From positions 11,594,001 to 11,658,000 of the forward strand of contig CAVNZM010000006.1 in the NCBI GenBank assembly GCA_963693365.1: 64,000 nucleotides of DNA, read 5' to 3'. Origin of the DNA: Amoebidium appalachense (lineage: Eukaryota; Ichthyosporea). How positions within the stretch are numbered: the first letter of the stretch is position 1; each line of letters begins with the position of its first letter. The notes beneath the pieces were generated by a model. That model did no database searches, was not told the origin of the DNA, and saw only the letters and a list, made by a program, of their open reading frames with translations. Below, one piece after another: positions 8,271 to 17,848 of this stretch. A program made the translations under genes and the position numbers.

Positions 8271-11200
8271 TCAAAAGCCATAGGGAGTAGAAGTGATTGT
8301 GTGCACGGTGCCGTCGTCATTCATCACCCGGTCATCGGGCTTGCAGATCAGACGCTTGGCGAAAGTCACACGCACTATCTTCTTCTCTGGCTGGGTCACG
8401 GGCTTCCCTCCGACCGTGCGTTTGATGCCATATGCTCTTTCAACAGTCAAGCCGGGGGTCTCGCGCAGGACAAGTCGAGTGTATGCATCTAGGTCCAGAA
8501 TGTCGCGGGTAGCAGCATTAAATGGGACTCCTTTCATCTTGACACTATCTACCTCAGAGCCCGACACCTCCACTTTGCGATACGCATAGCTCTTGGGGCC
8601 AAGGCAGCGAAGTTTGGAAATGTGCTCGCCGGGCTTGAGCTCGTCTGCCAAATCCCCCAGAAGCATGCCTTTTTGAGGGTGGCAATGCAGGGGGTTGCTG
8701 CTGTCATAGATGTAGTAGATAGAGTCGGTGTCGCAGTACGCTGGCTGGCTGGGATGTAGCTTATCCATGCTGATGTGCAGCTTGACACGGCCCCAGGCAG
8801 TGGTGCAGGCGGCGATGATGGGGCATGTGGTGATGTGCGATTGGCCAAGGGAAGCCGCCTTCTCCGATAGCTTGTATCGTACCAACACCCAGCCGGGTAC
8901 ATCCAGAAATCGGACATCTATAGCATCATAGTCCTTTGCCTCATACCTATCCCACTTCTCCTTGAATGCCTTGTAGCCGTGCATGGTGTCAGGAAGCGTC
9001 ATTGAGCCCCACTTATCGTGACGCTCGCCGGTTTTGCCAAAGGGGTTGACAATAATGCTCTTAGCCAGAGCCACTCGGCCTGGATTTTTGGCTGCGGGGT
9101 CCATGATCTTCTCAGGGGTGAGGGCTAGTTCAGGCTGGGCCACAGGGTCTACACCCATGCGCTGGTTGTATCTGCTGCAGTAGTCTGCGACCTGCTCGGG
9201 TGTCTTGCAGTGGCTGGGCACCCCATCACCTTGAGCCTTCACAGTGTACCAGTGCTTGATGAGCGGTGCAAATATGTCAACACTGGTCCGTTCATAGACA
9301 CGAGCATACTTCAGGTCCAGCATCTCGTAGCCCTTGTACAGGGCGTACCTGATCTCCTGCACAGTCCACACATGTGTAATGGCACGCTCGTGCTCGCGGT
9401 GTCTGCATGTCCTGGGGGCGGAGGGACCAATCTCTGCGCATGCCCTGCACAGGGTCTCCACAAGGCGCTCAGTGACGTGTATCCGACCCTCCTCGAGGTC
9501 CCTGGGCTGCCTCTTGCCCACTGCAATCTTTGCCGACAGCACAGGCCGATGCAGACCCCTAGGTGGAAGCATAGTGCATTCGACGAGGCCGAGTTTGCCA
9601 TTGAAGAGATATGCATGCTCCCTAGGGAAGCCGGGAGGGACTCTGAAGCTGCTGCCAGTGCACTCGCCATCCGCCCGAAACAGCTGCTCAAACATCTGCG
9701 CAGGCGTTGGAGGGGTAGCTGTGCCATACCACAGCCCCACCAGGTCTATCTTGCGGTAGTTCACAAATGTACCTGCAGGCATGGGGCAGTCTAGTAGAAT
9801 TGCTGGATAGTGGGACTTGTAGTCGACGACATACATGTACTCGCCGGGCTTGCAATCGTGGTACAGGATGTAGCCATTGGTGCAGCCTCCCTTGAAAGCG
9901 TCGCGCTCTCTTGGTGGCTTCTGCATGGCAATGTGCAGCAACTTGTCGTGCTCACAGAACCACTGCAAAGTCTCCTTCTGCCGCTGCCACTCGCAGCCCC
10001 AGATAGAAACCACCTTGTAGCCCATGGCGCGCAGCATCCCACTGCGGCTCTCTGTCTGCTGCCTTGTCTTGCCAGTCCGGCTATTGAGACCCTGTACTGC
10101 CATTGTTTCACAGTCATGGCCATGGAAGCGGCAGCCGTCGAACTCAAAGACTGTGTTAGTACGGGTGTCATACCCGTCAACATAGAGCTCACGGCCCCCA
10201 GCTGCAATCCGATACTGGCCATTGAGTTGCCAACGGAAGCGCCTGTCGAAGAGGTTGCTTGAATCGTAGCCGCAAATCTTCTCCCGCACATAGCACAGCC
10301 ACTGCATCTCGTCCATACTAGACCACTGGTGCTTGTAGGGAGAGCCAAACTCATGCACTATGGTGTTCTCGGGGAAGATTCTGTCTTGCAGCACGCCATA
10401 GACAAAGCTGCCAATAGTGGTACGCGCAAGCGGGTCGATGCCAGGGTAGGCCGCCTCCACCTCTTTCCTGTAGCAGACACAGGCCTCGCGCAGAATGAGG
10501 GTGTCCACCATGCAGTACTTTATGAGCTCCTCCCGATTGTTCCAGCCGGCGGGCCCGCGTGCTGCTGCCTCCTCCGCATGCCAAACACGAAAGTTTTCAA
10601 CCTCTTTGGAGCTCTTCATCATCTGCTCAGGCGCCCAGTAGCTCTGGTCAGGCAGGGGTCCGACATAACCTTCGTGCTCTGGGGTGTTGAACAGGAGTGG
10701 ATAGTTGAGCTTGCTCAGGCCAGCGTCGCCTGAAAAGCCCCACATTTGCGGGAGCTGGCTCAGTGGTCGAGGCATGTGGCGCACTGAGTCTTGCACTCGC
10801 ACGCCATGGTACTGGAGGTATGGCACACTGCTGCCATCCATAATGAAGCTGAAGTCACCGTTAGCACTGTCAGGACTGCTCTTGCCCTCTCCGGACTTCA
10901 TGGCGTGAGCTATCTCAGCGGGGCTCAGCTGCTCAAGAAGTGCGTTCAAAATGAAGTGTACGTCGTATTTTGCGCCATTGTGTGCGTATGCGATGAAGCC
11001 TGCATGTGCCGGTTGAAAGAGCCAAGCAATAAAGCGATTCAGGGCCTGCGGCCCCGCCCATATGTACACCTCCGGGGGCAGTTCAGAGTGCTTGCTCTGA
11101 AACCCAGGGCAGGTGCGTACCTCAACACCCGCCAGCAAAGCTTCATCGACTGGCTTGGGCGGGTTGACAGTGTAGCTGGCGACAACAACATTGACGTCTT

Positions 11201-12662
11201 GGGGCTGCCCAGTGCCAGCCCTCATGTATGCCTCAAAATCAAAGCATATGAGGCCGGCTGGGGTCAGGGTAGCCCGCTTTCTTGCTGACAGAGGCTGATA
11301 AGGCTTGTGGTTGATGAAGCAGAAGTGTGTGTCGCGATGGTTGAGCTTCATGCATAGCCTGCACAGCTTCCAATCGCACACGCCCCACTCTTGGTGGAGC
11401 TTCCACAGTTCAGGCGAAGATTTGTCGATAGCTTGTGGGTCCTTATGCATGACCTGGCAGAGAGTCTCCCAGTTGCTCTTGTAGTCATTCCGCAGCTTCT
11501 TCTTGCTGCACAAGCGCACACAGCTGCTGCACCAGAAGAAGTTGGCCGAAAGTTTTGCACAAGTGTCGGCATCGTGGTTAGCTACACACTCAGCCGGGAG
11601 AGGAATGGCACAGCCAGTGCAAGTCATGGGGGTCAGGTCACCGTCAGCCGGAAACACCAGCTGGTGTTGACCGTTTCTGACACTGCAGCTGTTGCATGGA
11701 CTGCTGGCGCCACTATCCATGCTTGCTCTGACACACCTATGCTGGTGCCGGTCAACCAAATCCAAGCACCAGTCGCATGGGGTCAGGTGCTTTGTTGTGG
11801 CAAAGGTACGCCCATGGAGAGCTCGCCTCCGCTCCCTGCACAGATGCAGTGCCTTCATATCCTTAATGAGCTGGACATGCTGATGCCCCCGGCCCCCTGA
11901 CCCACTCACTGTGACGCCCTCAATGGCAAGGTAGGCAAAAACAACACGACCGCTGTCTTCTGCATCTGCTTTTAGCAGCTCGTTGTATGGCTGGGTACCC
12001 CGCTGAGGGATGCTGGCAAACACACGACAGTCATCGTCCAAATTTACAAGACGTAAACACAACATACGCTTGCCTGCCCCGAACTCACTGCTCCACACAG
12101 CGCCAGTGTTAATCAGGTACACAGCCTGCTCCATCTCCTCTCCGGTCCATGCACGGCTCTCAATACCAGCAAACAGCTGGGGGTTGCTGTTTTTTACTGC
12201 TGCACGAACAATGTCGGCACCCTTTTCACGCGCGGACCGTGCCAGCCACCTAGGGTCTCCGTTCAGCTCATGCCGCCGATATTTGTCCAAAAGGACGGCA
12301 GCCGCCAGGTTGGTAGTAAAGCAGTCCTGCTTGCCCTTGCTGCTGTAGTCTGCAATTGCACCATCTTTGCGCAAGTGTGCAGCATTGCTGTTTGCTTCAT
12401 TGCTACGTTCCACACTAGAGAGGGGGCAGCCAACACGCATTCCAGCACGCCACTGCTGAAGCACATTGGTGGACCCTCCTTGCTGTCTGTCAGCTGCTTG
12501 ATGCTCGGCAGTGCCAATTATCACCTCTATGTGGCAGCGCGAGAATTCAAAAGCAAATGTTGTGCCATACTGATGCTCCATATCACTGTAGTAGTCGCTG
12601 AGGCTACGCACCAGGCTGACACTGCGGACATCTGCAAGCGGCACAATGGTCTGCCATACCAC
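8271..12662 (-). CDS. Protein-primed family B DNA polymerase (pPolB), main part; N-terminus severed
   Basis: The open frame of about 1,463 residues holds the catalytic parts of a Polinton-type replicative polymerase. Counting from the apparent ATG at 12668: Cys-rich zinc-binding region about 300-400 (CDWCLD, CNSCSV, CTGCAI, CSSCVRLC); exonuclease motif I near 474 (ICFDFEAY); a Vsr/PD-(D/E)XK-like insert near 820-890 (LYVDGYD, VFEFDGCRFHGHDC); polymerase motif A near 947 (YVVDYKSHYPAI); motif B near 1203 (KSIIVNPFGKTG); motif C near 1311 (YCDTDSIYY). The ATG at 12666-12668 lies inside the LTR retrotransposon and is an artefact. The native frame continues at 15360-15712, and with one TSD copy the two pieces sum to 1,580 codons in one frame. 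All catalytic motifs look intact, but the separated N-terminus makes a functional product doubtful. Confidence 0.9.
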   Translation of the reverse strand: MVWQTIVPLADVRSVSLVRSLSDYYSDMEHQYGTTFAFEFSRCHIEVIIGTAEHQAADRQQGGSTNVLQQWRAGMRVGCPLSSVERSNEANSNAAHLRKDGAIADYSSKGKQDCFTTNLAAAVLLDKYRRHELNGDPRWLARSAREKGADIVRAAVKNSNPQLFAGIESRAWTGEEMEQAVYLINTGAVWSSEFGAGKRMLCLRLVNLDDDCRVFASIPQRGTQPYNELLKADAEDSGRVVFAYLAIEGVTVSGSGGRGHQHVQLIKDMKALHLCRERRRALHGRTFATTKHLTPCDWCLDLVDRHQHRCVRASMDSGASSPCNSCSVRNGQHQLVFPADGDLTPMTCTGCAIPLPAECVANHDADTCAKLSANFFWCSSCVRLCSKKKLRNDYKSNWETLCQVMHKDPQAIDKSSPELWKLHQEWGVCDWKLCRLCMKLNHRDTHFCFINHKPYQPLSARKRATLTPAGLICFDFEAYMRAGTGQPQDVNVVVASYTVNPPKPVDEALLAGVEVRTCPGFQSKHSELPPEVYIWAGPQALNRFIAWLFQPAHAGFIAYAHNGAKYDVHFILNALLEQLSPAEIAHAMKSGEGKSSPDSANGDFSFIMDGSSVPYLQYHGVRVQDSVRHMPRPLSQLPQMWGFSGDAGLSKLNYPLLFNTPEHEGYVGPLPDQSYWAPEQMMKSSKEVENFRVWHAEEAAARGPAGWNNREELIKYCMVDTLILREACVCYRKEVEAAYPGIDPLARTTIGSFVYGVLQDRIFPENTIVHEFGSPYKHQWSSMDEMQWLCYVREKICGYDSSNLFDRRFRWQLNGQYRIAAGGRELYVDGYDTRTNTVFEFDGCRFHGHDCETMAVQGLNSRTGKTRQQTESRSGMLRAMGYKVVSIWGCEWQRQKETLQWFCEHDKLLHIAMQKPPRERDAFKGGCTNGYILYHDCKPGEYMYVVDYKSHYPAILLDCPMPAGTFVNYRKIDLVGLWYGTATPPTPAQMFEQLFRADGECTGSSFRVPPGFPREHAYLFNGKLGLVECTMLPPRGLHRPVLSAKIAVGKRQPRDLEEGRIHVTERLVETLCRACAEIGPSAPRTCRHREHERAITHVWTVQEIRYALYKGYEMLDLKYARVYERTSVDIFAPLIKHWYTVKAQGDGVPSHCKTPEQVADYCSRYNQRMGVDPVAQPELALTPEKIMDPAAKNPGRVALAKSIIVNPFGKTGERHDKWGSMTLPDTMHGYKAFKEKWDRYEAKDYDAIDVRFLDVPGWVLVRYKLSEKAASLGQSHITTCPIIAACTTAWGRVKLHISMDKLHPSQPAYCDTDSIYYIYDSSNPLHCHPQKGMLLGDLADELKPGEHISKLRCLGPKSYAYRKVEVSGSEVDSVKMKGVPFNAATRDILDLDAYTRLVLRETPGLTVERAYGIKRTVGGKPVTQPEKKIVRVTFAKRLICKPDDRVMNDDGTVHTITSTPYGF

Positions 12663-13267
12663 TGTCATGTGCTGAGCTGATTCGTATTAGTTTACTTCTA
12701 TATTTTGTGTTTTGGTGAGTTAATTTCGGGGGTTTTCTTGCATAGTGATGCCGGGGTCTAAATGGGGTATGAGGAGATTAATCAGTGGTATGGGGAGAAT
12801 CTGATGCAGCGGCGGCTGATTGTTTGGTGCGCGCGTGCATGCCCCATGCCTCTGCGTACTCTCCATGTTAAATGTTGTATTGCTTCTTGCTGTGTGCGTG
12901 GCGAGACCCATGTTGCCTGCTCGCGTGTGTGTATGCTTATATGTATTGTGAGTAAACGTGTGTACGTGTTGTAGTGCTGTAGGGGTGTCTGAGGTCGCGG
13001 TAGCCAATGGTGTGGAGTGCGTGTAGTCTGTGGGGGAGGGAGTGTTGTGATTGGCTGAATGTCACTGTGGTATTTGTCTGGCCAGTGGGCCGCGTGTCTG
13101 TGAAGTGTCTCGCGGGGTCGCGGGCTTTTGGAAGTTCTTCTCAGAACACAAAAAACTCGCTTCCCACCCAACTCAAAGAAAAGTTTATACGTATACACGG
13201 TTTCGAGCCCCTTTAAGCGTGCAGATAGTTAGAGTAGTTCATATACACTCTGTTTGATGCCACGACA
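12663..13267 (+). repeat. 5' LTR
   Basis: It is 605 bp and near-identical to 14755-15359. The only difference I noticed is A at 13257 against T at 15349. A TATA-like AAGTTTATACGTATACAC block lies near 13180-13197, in the last quarter. Near-identity implies recent insertion. Confidence 0.9.
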
Positions 13268-14754
13268 AGCTACACCCCCTTTCTCTGCAGTTTTTTGCAG
13301 GGAGGGGGCACACGCACTGTTAGTCCTTCTGGGCTGTTGCTTTCACCCCTAGTTTTTTTTTTTTTTCACGCCTAGCGGTTATGAGTGGTTTTGTCTTAGG
13401 CCTTTTTCGACGGTTAGAGGTAGAAGAAACATACGCACACACAGACCTACAGCTAGCAACAGTTGGCATAGGCAACATGAGCAGTAGGACTAGTATCACA
13501 GGGGACTTAGTCCTCGCTAAGGACCTTGACCTCCCTAGGTGACTTAGCAAGCTCAGGGCCGTTTGCCCAGCAGAGGCCTCAGAGGGGACCGGCGGCGGTC
13601 ACCCTCCCCACGGCGCTACTGCCAGCCCTACCAGCCACGGCCACAACGGGATAACAGATGGGCCAGACTAGCGTCTTTGGGCGGGACAGCAAGAGCCGGC
13701 GCCAGGCTCTTTCCCAGGTGTGCACCTGCGACAACTGCAAGGAGCGGGGGCAACGCGTGGTGTAAACAGCCCCGTCGTGGGGGGCAGGGACGTCGGTGAC
13801 CGTGTTGCTGGTATGAAGGTTTTATTAGGGGGTAGGCCATCTCTTGGGTTGTTGTTGTTGTAATACTATGGGAGTAACTGTTGTGTGGTGTTATTTTTCG
13901 GCGAGTTTTCTACTGGTGCCTGGCGTTTTCGACGTGTGTATGAGTCCTGTGTTGGCGACGTGTGTGATTAGGGTCAGTGGAATAGAAAGTCCTGCTGCTG
14001 TCTGGGAGCTCGGCCCTCTGACGAGGGGGCTGGGGGGGGGTCGAAGTGTAGTCATGGCAGTGGCAGGCCCCCACTGTTGTGAACCCCCGTCGTCAAAGGG
14101 CCTGGTGCTGAGGCCCCTTGGAGTGGCTGCCCTGGGCCTGGTGTTGAGGCCCTTTGGAGTGGCTGCCCGTAGTGTTGTTGAGTAGTGTTGTGGTGCCCAG
14201 TGCAGCAGTAGGCCTTAGACACACCGCTGGGTAGGGCACGGTTGGGGCGGAGGCATTCCCAAACCACCGGGACCTACGTAGTAGGAGTCTTTGTCGGGTA
14301 GAGGAATGGCCAGCAAGAGAGTCTGGAGGTGTACGTCACATGAGTCTGGAGGTGTTCGTCAGTGGCATGTTAGGTTTTGCTAGGAATTCTTTGTGGATGG
14401 GGCATGCTGAGTGTGGTTGTATGGATGGTGTCTGTTATCATGTCTGTTGCTATGTTCCACTCGATATAACATTGTGCCAGGGGCATGGGGTTTTGGGTGC
14501 AGGTTGTGGACGGGGGCAGAGGTGCATCTACAGGGCAACGTCAGTGGCGGTTCTTATCCTTGTTTTGGGGTTGGGTTGGGTATTAACCATGGTGGGGTGG
14601 TGTGTGGATGTATGTATATGTTTTATGTTATATGTTAAATGTTGCTTCCTGCATGGGTAGCGGTAGTTGTAGTCGCTCAGCACATAACTTTATTTTGTTT
14701 TTAGGTAGTTTTTACTGAGGTGGAACTCAGTTATTTTCTGTGCGAGGGGGGAGT
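13268..14754 (+). other. Internal region of the LTR retrotransposon, no supported gene
   Basis: It is 1,487 bp without retroelement domains in any frame. A short GC-rich stretch at about 13563-13800 gives Arg/Pro-rich frames with no known motif. Near 14030-14180 an imperfect repeat is present (TGGAGTGGCTGCCC twice). Confidence 0.6.
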
Positions 14755-15359
14755 TGTCATGTGCTGAGCTGATTCGTATTAGTTTACTTCTATATTTTGT
14801 GTTTTGGTGAGTTAATTTCGGGGGTTTTCTTGCATAGTGATGCCGGGGTCTAAATGGGGTATGAGGAGATTAATCAGTGGTATGGGGAGAATCTGATGCA
14901 GCGGCGGCTGATTGTTTGGTGCGCGCGTGCATGCCCCATGCCTCTGCGTACTCTCCATGTTAAATGTTGTATTGCTTCTTGCTGTGTGCGTGGCGAGACC
15001 CATGTTGCCTGCTCGCGTGTGTGTATGCTTATATGTATTGTGAGTAAACGTGTGTACGTGTTGTAGTGCTGTAGGGGTGTCTGAGGTCGCGGTAGCCAAT
15101 GGTGTGGAGTGCGTGTAGTCTGTGGGGGAGGGAGTGTTGTGATTGGCTGAATGTCACTGTGGTATTTGTCTGGCCAGTGGGCCGCGTGTCTGTGAAGTGT
15201 CTCGCGGGGTCGCGGGCTTTTGGAAGTTCTTCTCAGAACACAAAAAACTCGCTTCCCACCCAACTCAAAGAAAAGTTTATACGTATACACGGTTTCGAGC
15301 CCCTTTAAGCGTGCAGATAGTTAGAGTAGTTCATATACACTCTGTTTGTTGCCACGACA
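14755..15359 (+). repeat. 3' LTR
   Basis: Direct repeat of 12663-13267 with the same TG...CA ends. It is preceded by a polypurine tract and followed by the target duplication ACCAC at 15360-15364. Confidence 0.9.
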
Positions 15360-15712
15360 ACCACCTTGCCATGCACAGGGTCGTCCCCAATGAGCGAGTC
15401 GCGGCGTATGAGTTGGGTTTTAATTTGAATTCGGTCACCTGGCTGAGGGCATACTAATTTGAAAAGCTGCACTGTGACATGCTCGAAAAACTCTTCGAAA
15501 GCCTCAGGGTCGACATCTTTTGGGTTATCAGCAGCACCATTGTGTACCACACTTAGAAGGTAGCGTGTAAATCCCAGGTTTCCCGTAGCCCGTGGTGGCT
15601 CTGCATGCTCAAGGCGGACAGCATCAGAGACACGTCCATGCGCAAGGTCGTCAAGGTCAGGCGGCACCCAGCGCACGGGTTCGGAATCTAAGTGCATGTG
15701 ATCTTGAGCCAT
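15360..15712 (-). pseudogene. N-terminal fragment of the pPolB gene, separated by the LTR element
   Basis: The frame starts MAQDHMHLDSEPVRWVP at 15712 (an in-frame ATG also lies at 15769). It contains FEEFFEHVTVQLFKLV and RRDSLIGDDPVHGK, then runs into the LTR, which adds a short spurious tail to a stop at 15305. Counting the duplicated ACCAC once, 353 bp here plus 4,387 bp at 8271-12657 is divisible by three and stays in frame. This is therefore the missing start of the polymerase and not a separate gene. The role of this N-terminal region is unknown. Confidence 0.8.
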
Positions 15713-15848
15713 GATTTGAATGGTATTAGGGTCAAGAAAAATTTCGTTGCGCGCTTTCAAAAGCTGCAAAATCGGCTACTTTAATCGGATTGGTTGTCTA
15801 CCGAATGAAATCGGCTCTGCGATTGGACAAGCCGCAAAAACGCCATCT

Positions 15849-15898
15849 AAGGCTAAAACGTCTAGCCAAATAAAGCTATTCCGCATGCCATCAGTGGC
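15849..15898 (+). repeat. Extra partial copy of the inner TIR sequence
   Basis: GCCATCTAAGGCTAAAACGT and the following TAGCCAAATAAAGCTATTCC repeat the inner part of the right TIR (about 15969-16020) about 120 bp inside it. The intervening GATTGGACC/GATTGGACA sequence is also related. This suggests a tandem duplication at the right terminus. Confidence 0.7.
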
Positions 15899-15963
15899 CA
15901 TCACAAAGCTCGAAACGCCCCCGTGGGCGCGCTCCCAACCCTGAGCGTCCGATTGGACCCGGC

Positions 15964-16178
15964 GTCAAGCCATCTAAGACTAAAACTTCTAGCCAAATAA
16001 AGCTATTCCGCATGCCATCACAAAGCCCAACCCAGCCATCGAACGCCCTCCTGGGCGCTCCCCCTATACCGCTTGAACCAGCGCCAATTTGGACGTATCT
16101 CGGCCGGGTCGAGCACTGTATGATGCATTATTTTCGAGCTACAAAAAAAACCACGGAAATGGGGGGTACGACATGTGT
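15964..16178 (-). repeat. Right terminal inverted repeat of the Polinton-like element
   Basis: It is 215 bp, the reverse complement of 3982-4196, and ends ...GGGGGGTACGACATGTGT. It is followed by GTGA at 16179-16182, matching the left flank. Confidence 0.85.
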
Positions 16179-16620
16179 GTGAGTGACGTGTTAGGCCGCT
16201 GCAGCATCTTTGATTCGCGTAGCACGCATCGCCATTTCTCTATTTTTGTGTTTTCTTCTTTTTCTTGGTTTTTTTTTTTTTGCAAGTTTGCTTTGTCTCT
16301 CTTGTTGCCTATCGAGAGACCTGATCAGTGGTCGCTTCAGTGCCGCTGTCGACGTCAGAGCTGGCCAGAGTGCACGTATACTGAGGGGCAGTGGCTTTGC
16401 AGGAGTGTTGGTTACGGCCGTGCGCAGTGTCCACCAAGCACACCAAGTGGGCGGGTGGGCTGCCACCATGGCCACACCCTCCGCCCCATGTTAGTGCACC
16501 GCACCAGCAAGCCCTATCCCGCTGCCCTACCGCCCAGAGCACACCACCACCAATACCCAGCCTATGCCTGCAAACACCTGCCTAGCCTGCCTCCTGCCTT
16601 AGTGTGCGCTGTGACCAAAC
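16179..16620 (+). other. Gap between transposon and MFS gene; likely promoter/5' UTR
   Basis: This 442-bp host segment has a T-rich patch near 16250-16280 and a mixed, GC-rich remainder. No conserved coding sequence is seen. It must carry the start region of the MFS gene at 16621, so the transposon insertion lies very close to that promoter. Confidence 0.45.
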
Positions 16621-17200
16621 ATGCCGCACTTTGTGAACGGTATGTGGTTGTGCCGGGGGGGGAGGGAGGGGGGGAGGGGGAGGGGGTGGTAGTGGGGGGA
16701 GGGACCGGGTGGGGACGGGGAGAGGGGGAGGAGGGGAGGGGGAGGGGGGGAGGGGGGGAGATGGGGGGAGGGGGTTGACGAGGACACTTTTTTGGAACAC
16801 AGCGCTGGGGGGTGGCAGCGATGAGGACGACGGGACGTTCGAACCGTTTGGGCTGCACGGCACGCACGACACATACCCGCTGGGGGCGCTGGGCCCAGAC
16901 AGGGCCACGGCCGAGGGCAGTGGGGACGAGGACGAGGACAGTTTGGGCGACGAGCAGAGGAACCCTGAGGGGCAGGCGGGGCGCTGGGTGCTGGTGCGGC
17001 TGCAGCTGCTGCAGGGCGGCGCGGCGCTGGTGTGGTTTGTGCTGCTGGTGGTTGCTATGCCCAGCCAGGTGCGCGCCATGGTGGGCGACACAACAAAGGG
17101 CACGGCCATAGGCGCCATGGCCGCAGTCAATGCAAGCATATCCCTCGTCGGCAGCCCCCTGTGTGGCCTGATGAGGTGTGATAAGTTTTAGAAGCCCCCT

Positions 17201-17234
<34 letters not shown>

Positions 17235-17302
17235 GCCCCCGCTCCCCCGCCCCCCTCTTTTGTTGTTTGTTTTCGTTGTACTTCGTATGACCATGCCGCG
17301 AG

Positions 17303-17335
<33 letters not shown>

Positions 17336-17805
17336 TACAGTGACCGTCTGCGTGCTGGGCGCTACCGGCGGCTGCCTGTAGTTGTGTGTGGGGCGCTAGC
17401 AGTGGGGCTGCTGCTGCAGGGCATGGCCTTTGTCTGCCCCCACATACCCCCGACCCCTGCCCAGCACCAGGCTGGCCCCTGCAAGGCCACGCCCACCCCC
17501 TCAGACCCAGCAGGGCTGCAGCCAAGCGGCGGCCTGGGCAGCTACACGGTGGCCTTTGTGCTGGTGTCGGCCGGCTATCTGTTTGTGCAGGTGGGTGGCT
17601 GGGCACGTGCAACACACAGGCACACAGGTCACAGGCAGGCACTGTGATAGACATGCACGTGTGGGATCAACACACCCTCAACGGTGCGTGGTGGTGTGCG
17701 CACATGGAAACAAACAGACGCAAGGAGCCACATTTATCCGCACAACATATTCAAGCACACGTACTCACAGACACAGACAAGCACCACACCTATACGCTAA
17801 CACAC

Positions 17806-17848
<43 letters not shown>

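Larger units (their letters stand above)
12663..15359 (+). mobile_element. Non-autonomous LTR retrotransposon (TRIM/LARD-like) inside the polymerase gene
   Basis: Two 605-bp direct repeats start TGTCATGTGCTGAG and end GCCACGACA, so they have TG...CA termini. They flank 1,487 bp with no gag, protease, reverse transcriptase or integrase. A 5-bp target duplication ACCAC lies at 12658-12662 and 15360-15364. A polypurine tract (GCGAGGGGGGAGT, ending at 14754) immediately precedes the second LTR and sets the orientation as plus. A primer-binding site after the first LTR is not obvious. Propagation would need enzymes from another element. Confidence 0.9.
3982..16178. mobile_element. Polinton/Maverick-like DNA transposon, interrupted by an LTR element
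   Basis: A 12.2-kb segment is bounded by 215-bp terminal inverted repeats and flanked by a 4-bp direct repeat GTGA (3978-3981 and 16179-16182). Without the nested LTR retrotransposon and one TSD copy it would be about 9.5 kb. Gene content is a retroviral-type integrase, an Erv1/ALR thiol oxidase and a protein-primed family B polymerase on the minus strand, plus three orphan genes on the plus strand. Integrase plus pPolB plus long TIRs define Polintons. I could not recognise a major or minor capsid protein, FtsK/HerA ATPase or adenovirus-type protease, so the virion module is missing or too divergent to see. Codon-dense, intronless DNA without microsatellites contrasts sharply with the host flanks. 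The usual Polinton TSD is about 6 bp; only 4 bp match here. Confidence 0.85.

Noticed and set aside
8271-12668. PolB starting at the ATG at 12668
   Set aside because: The start codon lies in the LTR of the inserted retrotransposon; the frame continues naturally at 15360-15712 once the insert is removed.
12782-15290. Two identical 138-aa minus-strand frames (12782-13198 and 14874-15290) as duplicated genes
   Set aside because: They lie inside the two LTRs and have no coding signature; the duplication is the LTR pair.
3982-16178. Endogenous retrovirus or bacterial prophage
   Set aside because: pPolB plus integrase plus long TIRs and no reverse transcriptase fit a Polinton-like DNA element; the LTR pair belongs to a separate nested retroelement.
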